A stretch of 64,000 nt of DNA from Thiogranum sp963752745. GTDB taxonomy: Bacteria > Pseudomonadota > Gammaproteobacteria > DSM-19610. This document shows, one piece after another, positions 37,011 through 47,102 of the stretch. The notes under the pieces are model-generated. The model was not told the DNA's origin and searched no databases. It worked only from the letters and a program-made list of their open reading frames with translations. The stretch spans positions 1 through 64,000 of the forward strand of contig CAVWAK010000008.1 in assembly GCA_963752745.1 (NCBI GenBank). Direction: 5' to 3'. The position numbers and the translations under genes are program-made. Positions within the stretch are counted from its first letter, which is position 1. Each line of letters starts with the position of its first letter.

Positions 37011-37757
37011 GGGCTTGCTGGTATTCGGAATCCTGTTAACGTTCGCACTCGCTTACAGGGCACGGACAGTGGCCAGGGGTGGCCTTGCAGGACGCAGAAC
37101 CAGTCGTATCTATGCACCGTATATCGTGATTGCACTGGGTGCATTGCTGGCAGCATCCCTTTACAGTTTGCTGCAGACCAGTTTCGTAGCATCGGTAAAG
37201 CAGCGCTTCGATGCTTCGGTCGTTAACCATGTCGAAGCTATCGAGCACGGCATCGATGCGTATCTGGAGACGCTCTATCATATTCGTTCGGGCTTCGATG
37301 CGTCATCCCATGTAGACCGGGACGAGTTTCGCACTGCTTGTCAGTCGCAGCCTGGAACGTAACCCGGGTATAAAGGCACTTGAATGGGTGCCCAGGGTGC
37401 AGGCTGGTGAACGCGAGGCCATGGAAGCCGCTGCACGGGATGAGGTGTCGCTGGATTTTGAATTTACCGAACAGCCTGGCTCGCAGGGGGCGAAAACAGC
37501 GCCGCAGAGTGAGGTCTATTTTCCGATTTATTATGTCGAACCAGAGGAATCGTTCCTGCCGGTACTGGGTTTTGACCTGGCAACCAGGCCGGACATCTCG
37601 CCGCGCTGATAAAGGCTGCGCGCGAGAATATATCCCGTTGTATCGTCGCGCCTGCAGTTGTCACAGTCAGAAACAGGGCATTACTCGGTGTTCGTCGCGC
37701 TACCCGTATACATGAAGACATGAGCCGCTGGACACCGCCGATGAGCGCGAAGCAGCC

Positions 37758-38861
37758 TTGCGCGGGTTTGCCGTGATGGTTGTGGAAGTAGGTCCGATGA
37801 TTGAGGCCATATTCGAAAAAAATATCAGTCCGGCCGGACTGACGTTTACCTATGCTGATGCAAAAGCGGGCGATGAAAAAACCTTCATGTATCGCCATGT
37901 TTCGCGCGATCTCGATCTGGGTCCTGATAACAGCGAAACTGACTACCTGGACGACGGCCTGACAGCCACCACAACGCTGGCATTTGCCGACCAGGAGTGG
38001 CAGGTAACCGCGCATGCAGCCAACAGGGGGATCTACCCGGACTGGGGCGCCCGCAGCTTGTGGTTACCGCTTGGCGTATTCCTGCTGTCTCTCGGGCTGG
38101 CCTGGTTCCTGTATCGCTCGGCCCAGCGTGAGCAGGAGCGTGCTCGCCTGCTGGCATTCCAGACAGCCCTGCTCAATGCCATCCCCAACCCGATTTTTGT
38201 CAAGGATGTCCACGCGGCGTTTACCGCCTGCAACAAGGCCTATGAACAGGCCTTCGGAATAACCTGGGACGATATCGTCGGCAAGACAGCCATTGACCTT
38301 GAATATATTGCTGAAGACCATCGTCGCGCGGTGCATGATGAAGATGTGCAGCTGCTCAACGAAGGTGGTTACGTCCAGAAGGAAACCGAGCGGGTCTATG
38401 CTGATGGGGCCACCCACAATGTGATGTACTGGCGCACGACGTTTGAACTTGCGGATGGCGAACCGGGCGGAATGATCGGCGGATTTTTTGATATATCCGA
38501 ACTCAAGTCGCTGCAGGCTGATCTCGAAAAGGCAAGGGACCTGGCCGACATAGCCAACCAGGCCAAGAGTGCTTTCCTGGCCAACATGAGTCACGAGTTG
38601 CGTACACCAATGAACGCCATTCTTGGCTACAGTGAAATGCTGGTGGAGGAAGCCGAGGATATTGGCCAGGAAGAGTTCATCCCGGACCTGAAAAAGATCA
38701 ACCAGGCCGGTACCCATTTGCTTGCACTCATCAACGATGTTCTTGATCTTTCCAAGATCGAGTCCGGCAAGATGGAGGCCTTTGCGGAGGATATCGGTCT
38801 GGACACGCTGGTCGATGAAGTCAGCGCTACCGCCCAGCCCTTGATGGAGCAAGAACAATAA
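37758..38861 (+). pseudogene. segment of broken kinase: CHASE end, TM, PAS and HisKA
   Basis: 367 residues: the end of the CHASE domain, a helix at about residues 98-113 (LPLGVFLLSLGLAWFLY), a PAS domain (about 130-250, LNAIPNPIFVKDVHAAF to GGFFDISELK), and HisKA with the phosphorylatable histidine in MSHELRTPMNAIL. The frame ends in ATAQPLMEQEQ, where paralogues continue EKNNNKLSIERG. Confidence 0.85.
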
Positions 38862-39017
38862 CAAGCTTGTCGATCGAACGCGGCCAGACATCTGGGCAGT
38901 GCCCACCAGGACCTGACGAAGTTGCGCCAGACGCCTGTTCAACCTGCTGTCCAATGCGGCCAAGTTTACCCATGAGGGAACAGTCACCCTGCACGTGAAC
39001 CGTACCGCAGCAGGCGG

Positions 39018-40091
39018 GTGATGGACTGGCTGAGCTTTGCAGTCAGCGATACCGGGATCGGTATCGCAGAAGACAAGCTTGATCATGTCTTCGAGGAATT
39101 CACCCAGGCGGATGATTCAACCACACGGGATTACGGCGGCACCGGACTCGGGCTGGCGATCTCGCGACGTTTCTGCAAACTGCTGGGCGGCGACCTGAGC
39201 GTGCTCAGCACGAGTCGGGAGAAGGTTCGACGTTTACTATCCGCATCCCGGCAATCCTGCCAGGATCGAAACCGGAACAGCCTTCTGCAGACGCGGAACC
39301 TGGCAACGACCGAGACTGAACTGGAAGTCCTTCGCGAAACTGAACCCGGCGCCAGAATCCTGGTCATTGATGATGACCCGGAAGCCTGTGAGATTATCGA
39401 GCGTTATCTCGTTAAAGACGGGTTCTGCGTGGTTACGGCGACCAGCGGTGAACAGGGGCTGCGCCTTGCGCATGAGTTACAGCCCGCTGCCATCACCCTG
39501 GATGTGATGATGCCGGAGATGGATGGCTGGTCTGTGCTCCGGGCGCTGAAAGCCGATCCGGTGTTGCGCAAGATACCCGTGATCATGCTGACCATGATTG
39601 ATGATCGAACGCGGGGTTACACGCTTGGTGCCGTGGATTACCTCACCAAGCCGGTTGACCGGGAGCAGCTGCAAAAAGCACTGGGTCGTTATTACAGTGA
39701 CGAGGGTAATAGTGCTGTCATGCTGGTTGAGGATGACACCGAAACCCGTGAACTGATGGCGCGTACCCTGGAGAAATCGGGTTGGACTGTTACTGAGGCT
39801 GGTAACGGCCAGGAAGCACTGGATATGATGGCGTCCACGAAACCCAGGCTGATCCTGCTGGACCTGATGATGCCGGTGATGGATGGATTCGGTTTTCTTG
39901 CGAAGCTGCGGGTACGTCCGAAATGGCAGCATATACCGGTTATTGTTATCACGGCAAAGGACCTGACCCCGGAAGACCGTGAGCGATTGAATGGCATGGT
40001 CGAGGACGTACTTGAAAAGAATGCCTATACCCGTGAAGATTTGCTGGAACGAGTGCGCGAAGCTGTAGCATCGTGCAATGTCAGTCAATAG
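39018..40091 (+). pseudogene. segment of broken kinase: HATPase C-part and two receivers
   Basis: 357 residues: the G1/G2 boxes of the HATPase (VSDTGIGIAEDKL, GGTGLGLAISRRF), a short region where the frame again seems to slip (39220-39300, SREKVRRLLSASRQ where paralogues have GEGSTFAIRIP), then two receivers with acceptor aspartates in TLDVMMPEMDG and LLDLMMPVMDG. Confidence 0.85.
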
Positions 40092-40108
40092 AAATACTGG
40101 ATATCGAG

Positions 40109-40471
40109 ATGAGTAAAATACTGCTGGTTGAAGACAATGAAATGAATCGTGACATGCTGTCGCGCAGGCTGGAGCGTAAGGGTTTTGAGGTGGTCATCGC
40201 CGTCGACGGCCAGGCTGGTGTTGATATGGCGTCCTCCATAAACCCGGATCTTATCCTGATGGATCTCAGCTTGCCGGTCATCGACGGCTGGGAAGCCACA
40301 CGCCGGATCAAGGCCGATAGCGCAACACAGACTATTCCGGTGATTGCCCTTACAGCGCACGCCATGTCCGGCGACGAACAGAAGGCACGTGAGGCCGGTT
40401 GTGATGACTACGACACCAAACCGGTTAATCTCAACCGCCTGCTGGAAAAGATAGCGGCTCTTCTGGGTTAG
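40109..40471 (+). CDS. stand-alone CheY-like response regulator
   Basis: 120 residues, one receiver domain and nothing else. The acidic pocket LVEDNEMNRD, acceptor Asp52 in LILMDLSLPVIDG, ALTAHAM and DTKPVN are all intact. The pattern is that of DivK-like receivers often linked to hybrid kinases. The ATG begins the domain exactly, 17 bp after the kinase stop. With two to three hybrid kinases around it and no HPt domain or DNA-binding regulator in sight, it may be the shared phosphate target of the cluster, which is inference. Confidence 0.93.
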   Translation: MSKILLVEDNEMNRDMLSRRLERKGFEVVIAVDGQAGVDMASSINPDLILMDLSLPVIDGWEATRRIKADSATQTIPVIALTAHAMSGDEQKAREAGCDDYDTKPVNLNRLLEKIAALLG

Positions 40472-40483
40472 CGGCATAGCGTG

Positions 40484-41596
40484 ATGGTTCGTCAATTACG
40501 TCTGGCATTATGGGTAACTGCTGTGATTCTGGCCGGCGATGTAGCCGCTACGGCCCTGGGAAAAGCCTGGTACCCGGTGGATGTGGATGTCTGGGATCCG
40601 CCCTTCAATACCGAACGCCAACGCGTTCAGAAATCCTATGTTCCGCTGGACAAGGCTGAGAAACGCTGGAATCTGTGTGTGTCAATTCCGCATCTGAAAG
40701 ACGCATACTGGCAGGCAGTTAATTTTGGTCTGGTCGATGAGGCCAGGCGTATGGGCATAAATCTGGCCATCTTCGAAGCCGGCGGGTATGACCGTCTGGA
40801 TGTCCAACGCAAACAGGTCGAAGAGTGCCTTGACAAGGGTGTTAATGGTCGCGAGGTCGATGGCCTGATTCTCAGCGCCATCTCGGCAGATGGACTCAAT
40901 GACCTGATCAAGACGGCCCAGACCCGGGGCGTGCCCGTGCTGGATCTGATCAATGGCATCAATTCACCTGACATCACAGCCCGTGCCGCTGTTGATTACT
41001 ATGACGACGCCTTTCAGGCTGGTGAATATCTGAAAAAGTACGCTCCAGCTGACAAGGGGGAGGTCACAGTCGCGTGGTTTCCGGGACCTGAAGGCGCTGC
41101 CTGGGTAGCCGCGGGAGACCGGGGATTCAATGACGCACTGGAGGGAAGCCATGTCAGGATTGTGGCGACAAAAAAGGGTGATACGGGCAAGACTGCACAG
41201 GCCGAACTGATTGAATCAGTACTCGACGAACTGGGTGAGAATACCGCGACCAAACTCGACTATATCGTCGGTACTACGGTCAGTGCCGAGGCAGCGGTAG
41301 GCATTCTGCGCCGGCGCGGACTTGAAAATGAGATCAAGGTGCTTTCCTACTATTATGGCCCGGGCGTTCATCAGGGTATCAAGCGGGGTACTATTATCGC
41401 GGCACCCACGGACTCACAGGCCATACAGGCACGCATGGCCATAGACATGATGATACGGATTCTTGAGAGCAAGCCTTATTTCAAACATGCCGCACCGCGT
41501 ATCAAAGTCATAGATCGCAGCAATCTTCGTGATTGGGATTCGTCCACTACACTTGCACCACGTGGCTTCCGGGCTATATTCAGCGTGCAGGAGTAA
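40484..41596 (+). CDS. TorT-like periplasmic binding protein
   Basis: About 370 residues. A signal peptide (about 1-25) leads to a type I periplasmic-binding (sugar-binding-like) fold. The pattern, with WNLCVSIPHLKDAYWQAVNFGLVDEARRMG and EGYDR-like and VDGLILSAIS stretches, matches TorT. TorT is the TMAO-binding partner that talks to the sensor kinase TorS in E. coli. Here it lies directly before a hybrid kinase with a large periplasmic domain, 3 bp apart, so it probably delivers a ligand to that kinase. The ligand need not be TMAO: no torCAD genes are here. GTG 40481 is a possible alternative start. Confidence 0.85.
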   Translation: MVRQLRLALWVTAVILAGDVAATALGKAWYPVDVDVWDPPFNTERQRVQKSYVPLDKAEKRWNLCVSIPHLKDAYWQAVNFGLVDEARRMGINLAIFEAGGYDRLDVQRKQVEECLDKGVNGREVDGLILSAISADGLNDLIKTAQTRGVPVLDLINGINSPDITARAAVDYYDDAFQAGEYLKKYAPADKGEVTVAWFPGPEGAAWVAAGDRGFNDALEGSHVRIVATKKGDTGKTAQAELIESVLDELGENTATKLDYIVGTTVSAEAAVGILRRRGLENEIKVLSYYYGPGVHQGIKRGTIIAAPTDSQAIQARMAIDMMIRILESKPYFKHAAPRIKVIDRSNLRDWDSSTTLAPRGFRAIFSVQE

Positions 41597-41599
41597 GCG

Positions 41600-44062
41600 T
41601 TGTCACGCCTTCAAACCTTGCGCTGGACGCTGCTTGTTGTCCTGCTGATTGCCGGAACGGGAGGCTCATGGTTACTGAGTGAGGCGTTTCGCGCTGATGC
41701 CAATCGTGCCTGGACGGCGCAGGCGGACAGGGCAGCGCATGGGTTGACCGGCGTGGTGCTCAACTGGCTGGAAGAAAGCTATGCGCCGATTTCCGGACTC
41801 GCCGCCCTGGCGGAGAATTCGGGCGATCTGTCGGAGGCCGAATTTCTTAACGCCTATGAAGGCCTGGAGGCGAGAGCAACGGCGTTCTTCCTGGATGGCG
41901 CCGCCTATCTGCGCCAGGCAGCAAACAGTGAATGGCAGCCAACCTACACCACCAATCCGTATGGTTTGCTTGGACCTGATGTACGGATTTCCGCAGCGCC
42001 CTGGATACAGGCACCGGTGGACGAAGCGGTAGCTCGATTCGGTGAACTGATACTCGGACCACCTCATGCGCTTGAAGGCAACGTATTTGCGGTGGTGGCG
42101 CTGACGGTTCGGGATAGTGTCGGCGATGCCGTTGTGGTCGGACTGGTTGACTACACAAACCTGATCAAGGGACTGTACGAACTGCATGTCCCTCCCGGCA
42201 TGCATCTGCGGTTGGATGGTAAGTTTCTTAATGGCGAGTTACAACAGGTCTGGAGCGATGATTTTTCCGCTGCGCTACATGTTGTAACCGAACGAACTGC
42301 CAGCGCGGGAGCAGATCTGAGCATTAGCTGGGCGGTCGGCAAGACATTCAGCGGTGGCCCATCCGTTAAGCTGGCCCGAGTCACATTGATTGCCGGTGTC
42401 AGCGGCAGCATCATTCTGGTGCTGTTTATCGCCATGCTGCTGCGGCGCAACGAAACTATCAGCAAGCGGGTAAAGGAGGCCACCTCGGAACTGGCCAGTA
42501 ATGCTGACAAGCTCAGAGAGGCCAGAGATGCCGCCGATGCGGCCAACAAGGCCAAGAGCGAGTTCCTCGCTAATATGAGCCATGAATTACGCACACCGAT
42601 GAATGCTATCCTCGGCTACAGTGAGATGCTGATGGAGGAGGCTGAGGATATTGGCCAGGAAGAATTCATCCCGGATCTGAAGAAGATCAACCAGGCCGGC
42701 AACCACCTGCTGGCACTGATTAACGATGTGCTCGACCTGTCCAAGATCGAATCCGGCAAGATGGAAGCCTTTGCCGAGACGATCGAACTGGACGGGTTGA
42801 TCGATGAAGTCAGTAGCACCGTCCAGCCGCTGATGGAGAAAAACAATAACCGTTTATCCGTCGAGCGCGGCGAGCACCTCGGCTACGCCCACCAGGACCT
42901 GACCAAATTGCGCCAGGCATTGTTCAACCTCTTGTCCAATGCAGCCAAGTTTACCCATGAGGGAACGGTCACTCTGCGTGTCGACCGTAGCCAGCAGGCG
43001 GGTGAAAGCTGGCTGACCTTTAAAGTCAGCGATACCGGGATCGGCATCGCCGAAGACAAGCTCGAGCATGTCTTCAAGGAATTCACCCAGGCAGATGGTT
43101 CAACCACACGGGATTACGGAGGCACCGGGCTGGGGTTGTCAATCTCGCGGCGTTTCTGTGAATTGCTCGGGGGGGATCTGAATGTTCGCAGCCAACCGGG
43201 CGAAGGGTCCACATTTGCCATCCGGATTCCAGTCAACCTGCCCGGAACAACACCTCAACCTGTGCCTGTGGATAGGGCGACGACGGAACCGGTTCCGGAT
43301 AAGCTGATGAAAGCCCGATCCGGCGCCACGATTCTGGTCATTGATGATGATCCGGAGGCCTGCGAGATCATCGAGCGTAATTTGAACAAAGACGGTTTCA
43401 GTGTGGTTACGGCGAGCAGTGGCGAACACGGCCTGAGCCTTGCGCATGAATTACAACCGGCTGCTATTACCCTGGACGTCCTCATGCCGAACATGGATGG
43501 CTGGTCAGTGCTGCGTGCACTGAAGGCTGACCCGGTGCTGCACAAGATACCCGTGATCATGCTGAGCATGGTAGACGACCGGACACGCGGGTATTCGCTC
43601 GGTGCGGTTGATTACCTGACCAAGCCGGTTGATCGGGAACAATTACACAAGGCCTTGAGCCGCTACTATGTTGCCGACAACAACAGTACAGTCCTGTTGG
43701 TCGATGATAATATTCAGAACCGGGAAGTGATGGCGCTCACTCTGAAGAAGGCTGGCTGGCAAGTAGCCGAAGCCGGTAATGGCCAGGAAGCCCTTGAGTC
43801 CATGGAATCTGCAGAACCCGGGCTGATTCTGCTTGACCTGATGATGCCGGTGATGGACGGCTTCGGCTTTCTGGCAGCAATGCGTGCGAGATCCGAGTGG
43901 CAGCATATTCCGGTCATAGTTATCACTGCAAAGGACCTGACCGGGGAAGACCGTCAGCGATTAAATGGTATGGTTGAGGAAGTGCTCGAAAAAAATGCCT
44001 GTACCCGTGAAGAATTGCTGGAACGTGTGCACAAGGCCGTAGCATCGTGCGGTATCCCTTGA
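41600..44062 (+). CDS. hybrid histidine kinase with CHASE-like periplasmic sensor and two receivers
   Basis: 820 residues. TM1 (about 10-30), a periplasmic sensor of about 240 residues, TM2 (about 268-288), a short coiled coil, HisKA with His328 in NMSHELRTPMN, HATPase (VSDTGIGIAEDKL, GGTGLGLSISRRF), receiver 1 with Asp626 (TLDVLMPNMDG) and receiver 2 with Asp746 (LLDLMMPVMDG). There is no HPt or output domain. The start is TTG at 41600 with CAGGAG upstream. It follows the TorT-like gene directly, which suggests a ligand-binding pair like TorT-TorS. The kinase module is nearly identical to those of the flanking kinases, a sign of recent tandem duplication with swapped sensors. Confidence 0.92.
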   Translation: MSRLQTLRWTLLVVLLIAGTGGSWLLSEAFRADANRAWTAQADRAAHGLTGVVLNWLEESYAPISGLAALAENSGDLSEAEFLNAYEGLEARATAFFLDGAAYLRQAANSEWQPTYTTNPYGLLGPDVRISAAPWIQAPVDEAVARFGELILGPPHALEGNVFAVVALTVRDSVGDAVVVGLVDYTNLIKGLYELHVPPGMHLRLDGKFLNGELQQVWSDDFSAALHVVTERTASAGADLSISWAVGKTFSGGPSVKLARVTLIAGVSGSIILVLFIAMLLRRNETISKRVKEATSELASNADKLREARDAADAANKAKSEFLANMSHELRTPMNAILGYSEMLMEEAEDIGQEEFIPDLKKINQAGNHLLALINDVLDLSKIESGKMEAFAETIELDGLIDEVSSTVQPLMEKNNNRLSVERGEHLGYAHQDLTKLRQALFNLLSNAAKFTHEGTVTLRVDRSQQAGESWLTFKVSDTGIGIAEDKLEHVFKEFTQADGSTTRDYGGTGLGLSISRRFCELLGGDLNVRSQPGEGSTFAIRIPVNLPGTTPQPVPVDRATTEPVPDKLMKARSGATILVIDDDPEACEIIERNLNKDGFSVVTASSGEHGLSLAHELQPAAITLDVLMPNMDGWSVLRALKADPVLHKIPVIMLSMVDDRTRGYSLGAVDYLTKPVDREQLHKALSRYYVADNNSTVLLVDDNIQNREVMALTLKKAGWQVAEAGNGQEALESMESAEPGLILLDLMMPVMDGFGFLAAMRARSEWQHIPVIVITAKDLTGEDRQRLNGMVEEVLEKNACTREELLERVHKAVASCGIP

Positions 44063-44072
44063 GTATGCTTCC

Positions 44073-46817
44073 ATGAGCCTGCGGCTGAAATTTGTCCTGC
44101 TAATCATTGCGCCACTTTTCGTGGTCTTTGCAGCCATGCTTGCATTGGGATTGCAGGCCTTCGAAGAGAACACCCGTGAGACCATAGCGCGCGAACTCGC
44201 CCAGTCCGCCGAACTCCACGCGGCAAAAATTGAAGTGCTGTTGCGGGAAGTCGCGCAAGTCGCCAGCACCACGGCCACTCATCTCAGTATCGACAGTGAC
44301 ATCGACGAGACAACCGCATTCGATATTCTGCGCAGCAATGTTGCATCCAACCCGCTGATATTCGGTGCTGCACTCGCCTTCGAGCCCGGGGAGTTCTCGG
44401 GACGACGGTTGTTCGGTCCCTATGTCTACCGGCAGGGCAAGGACATGGCGGAAATCGTCAGCACCGAGCTTGACTACGACTACACTGATCCTGAGTGGGA
44501 CTGGTGGCACTTGCCCCGCAATGCATTGCAAGGTGTCTGGACGGAACCCTATTTTGACGAGGGTGGCGGCAATATATACATGACCACCTTCTCGGCACCT
44601 TTTTTTAAAGCGGGCCAGTTTACCGGCGTAGCAACTATCGACATTCCGCTGGAACCCCTGAAACAGTTAATTTCTTCCCTGCAGGGTGACCAGGGCCAGC
44701 GCTTCCTGTTGTTGTCCGCCCAGCAACGTATTTTGTATTCCGATAAAAACGAATATATAGGGCGGCCGATCCAGGATGTGCTCAAGGAACTCGGCCGGCC
44801 GGATATCGAGGCAGCTCTACAGCAGGCATCTGTTACCGGGGATACCCGGATGGTCCAGCTGGCGGGCTGGGATTCTCCACATAAGCAGTGGATCAGTCCG
44901 GCAATGATCGAATCCGGCGGCTGGATGCTGTTATCCATCCAGGATGAACAACGCGCACTGGCTTTCCTCAACCGCCAGAAGTCACGCGCGATTACCGTTC
45001 TCGGCAGTGTCTTCGTAGTGGGTGTGCTGGCGGTCTGGTTGTTGTTGGCCTGGGTGACCCGGCCGCTACGCAATCTTTCCCGGGCCGTGGAAGAAATCGG
45101 GAAAGGGAACCTGGATATTGATATCAAGCGCCAGAGCGAGGACGAAATCGGTGACCTGGCGGCCAGTTTTTCTGACATGGTGCGGCAACTGTCATCGCGT
45201 GAAGTTGCACTCAGGGAACTCAACGAGAATCTTGAAAAACGTGTCGAGGAAAGAACCTTCGAACTCAAGTCACTTCAGGCAGGCCTGGAGCAAGCCCGGG
45301 ATGCAGCCGAGGGGGCTAACAAGGCGAAGAGTGAGTTCCTCGCCAACATGAGTCATGAGTTGCGTACCCCGATGAACGCGATCCTTGGCTACAGCGAGAT
45401 GCTGATGGAGGAGGCGGAGGAGTTGGGTCAGGAAGAATTTATTCCCGACCTGAAGAAGATCAACCAGGCCGGTACCCACCTGCTTGCGCTCATTAACGAT
45501 GTCCTCGACCTGTCCAAGATCGAGTCCGGAAAGATGGAAGCCTTTGCTGAAGAGATCAACCTGGACAGGTTGATTGATGAAGTCAGTGCCACTGCTCAGC
45601 TACTCATCGCAAAGAACAACAACAAGTTGTCGATCGAACGTGGCAAACCACTTGGCAGTGCCTACCAGGATCTGACCAAGTTGCGCCAGACACTGTTCAA
45701 CCTGCTCTCCAATGCCGCCAAGTTTACCCGCGACGGCACAGTGACCCTGCATACTGACCGCGCCGAACAGGCGGGCGAGGACTGGTTGATCTTTACCGTC
45801 AGCGATACCGGTATCGGTATCGCTGACGACAAGATTGTGCAGATCTTCGAGGAGTTCACTCAGGCCGATGGCTCGACGACACGTGACTATGGTGGTACGG
45901 GGCTGGGGCTCTCGATTGCGCGGCGATTCTGCGAACTGCTTGGCGGCGACCTCAATGTGCAGAGCACCTTGGGTAAGGGATCTGCGTTTACCATCCGGCT
46001 TCCCGCCAATCTGCCGGGAACACAGCCACGCCATGTGTCTACGGATTCGCTGCCGGAGCCGAGGATAAGCGCCGGATCTGCAGCCACGATTCTGGTTATC
46101 GATGACGACCCGGAAGCTTGTGAGATAATCGAGCGCAATCTGGTGAAAGACGGATTCAACGTGGTGACCGCGACCAGTGGTGAACAGGGACTGAGCTTCG
46201 CACACGATTTGCAACCGGCTGCCATAACCCTGGATGTCATGATGCCAGACATGGATGGCTGGTCGGTGTTACGTGCGCTGAAGGCGAGTCCTGAGTTGCG
46301 CAAGATACCGGTGATTATGCTTAGCATGATCGACGATCGGAAACGGGGTTACTCGCTCGGCGCGGTGGATTACCTGACCAAACCCGTAGACAGGGAACAT
46401 CTGCACAAGGCTCTGAGCCGCTATTACAGTGCTGATGAGGGTGGTTCGGTACTGGTGGTCGAAGACGACGCTGAAAACCGCGAGTTGATGGCGCGCACCC
46501 TCGAGAAGTCCGGCTGGGAAGTTGCCGAAGCCGGTAATGGTCAGGAGGGGCTGGATGTGCTGTCTTCCCTGGAGCCAAATCTGATTCTGCTGGACCTGAT
46601 GATGCCGGTAATGGACGGCTTTGGTTTTCTGGCAGCACTGCGGGCGAAACCCGAATGGCAACATATACCAGTCATTGTGATTACCGCCAAGGACCTGACC
46701 GGTGAAGACCATGAGCGACTGAATGGGATGGTTGACGAAGTGATTGAAAAGAACGCCTACACGCGTGAAGACTTGCTGGAACGCATGAGTAAAGCCGTTG
46801 CAGCTTGCAATATCTGA
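44073..46817 (+). CDS. hybrid histidine kinase with dCache-like sensor, HAMP and two receivers
   Basis: 914 residues. TM1 (about 7-28), a large periplasmic domain of dCache type (about 35-305, with WDWWHLPRNALQGVWTEPYF and GVATIDIPLEPL), TM2 (about 312-332), HAMP (about 333-386, VTRPLRNLSRAVEEIGKGNL), a coiled coil, HisKA with His428, HATPase, receiver 1 with Asp721 and receiver 2 with Asp841. The dCache stretch resembles small-molecule sensors of chemoreceptors; the ligand is unknown. It starts 10 bp after the previous kinase and is probably in the same operon. No HPt or DNA-binding domain is attached. Confidence 0.93.
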   Translation: MSLRLKFVLLIIAPLFVVFAAMLALGLQAFEENTRETIARELAQSAELHAAKIEVLLREVAQVASTTATHLSIDSDIDETTAFDILRSNVASNPLIFGAALAFEPGEFSGRRLFGPYVYRQGKDMAEIVSTELDYDYTDPEWDWWHLPRNALQGVWTEPYFDEGGGNIYMTTFSAPFFKAGQFTGVATIDIPLEPLKQLISSLQGDQGQRFLLLSAQQRILYSDKNEYIGRPIQDVLKELGRPDIEAALQQASVTGDTRMVQLAGWDSPHKQWISPAMIESGGWMLLSIQDEQRALAFLNRQKSRAITVLGSVFVVGVLAVWLLLAWVTRPLRNLSRAVEEIGKGNLDIDIKRQSEDEIGDLAASFSDMVRQLSSREVALRELNENLEKRVEERTFELKSLQAGLEQARDAAEGANKAKSEFLANMSHELRTPMNAILGYSEMLMEEAEELGQEEFIPDLKKINQAGTHLLALINDVLDLSKIESGKMEAFAEEINLDRLIDEVSATAQLLIAKNNNKLSIERGKPLGSAYQDLTKLRQTLFNLLSNAAKFTRDGTVTLHTDRAEQAGEDWLIFTVSDTGIGIADDKIVQIFEEFTQADGSTTRDYGGTGLGLSIARRFCELLGGDLNVQSTLGKGSAFTIRLPANLPGTQPRHVSTDSLPEPRISAGSAATILVIDDDPEACEIIERNLVKDGFNVVTATSGEQGLSFAHDLQPAAITLDVMMPDMDGWSVLRALKASPELRKIPVIMLSMIDDRKRGYSLGAVDYLTKPVDREHLHKALSRYYSADEGGSVLVVEDDAENRELMARTLEKSGWEVAEAGNGQEGLDVLSSLEPNLILLDLMMPVMDGFGFLAALRAKPEWQHIPVIVITAKDLTGEDHERLNGMVDEVIEKNAYTREDLLERMSKAVAACNI

Positions 46818-47102
46818 CCAGATGACCTTGTGGAAACTTGCCACGAACCTCCGGGATCAGCCCTGTACGGAACACGGACTGAACCAGTAAAAGTGTTGTC
46901 CTAAAAACCCGGGGTCGGCGCAATCCCAACGACCCTCGGCCAGTCCATATATAAGCTATTATGTATGTACTAAAAGACCGGTTGAACTGGCAAACGCTAA
47001 CCAGCCATTCATTAGTGGTTGATGAATTGCTTGTGTACAACTACAGATCAGGGCTCCAGGTGCTTTCTTGCAATTTCAACTAAAGGCCGGGGCCAGTGTG
47101 AC

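Larger units (their letters stand above)
36240..40091 (+). pseudogene. hybrid histidine kinase broken by many frameshifts
   Basis: Read across frames, this is a single hybrid kinase: a multi-pass membrane N terminus, an extracytoplasmic CHASE domain, a membrane helix, PAS, HisKA, HATPase and two receivers. The frame changes near 36990, 37340, 37580, 37670 and 37715, and several more times between 38850 and 39020. In every piece the encoded protein still matches the family and the two intact paralogues that follow. For example, YFPIYYVEPEESFLPVLGFDL is CHASE-like, and GHYSVFVALPVY continues it in another frame. The HisKA histidine is in NMSHELRTPMN at 38592. The indels are single or double bases, and the amino acid sequence between them is well kept. 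This fits either very recent decay or sequence error. Confidence 0.85.
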
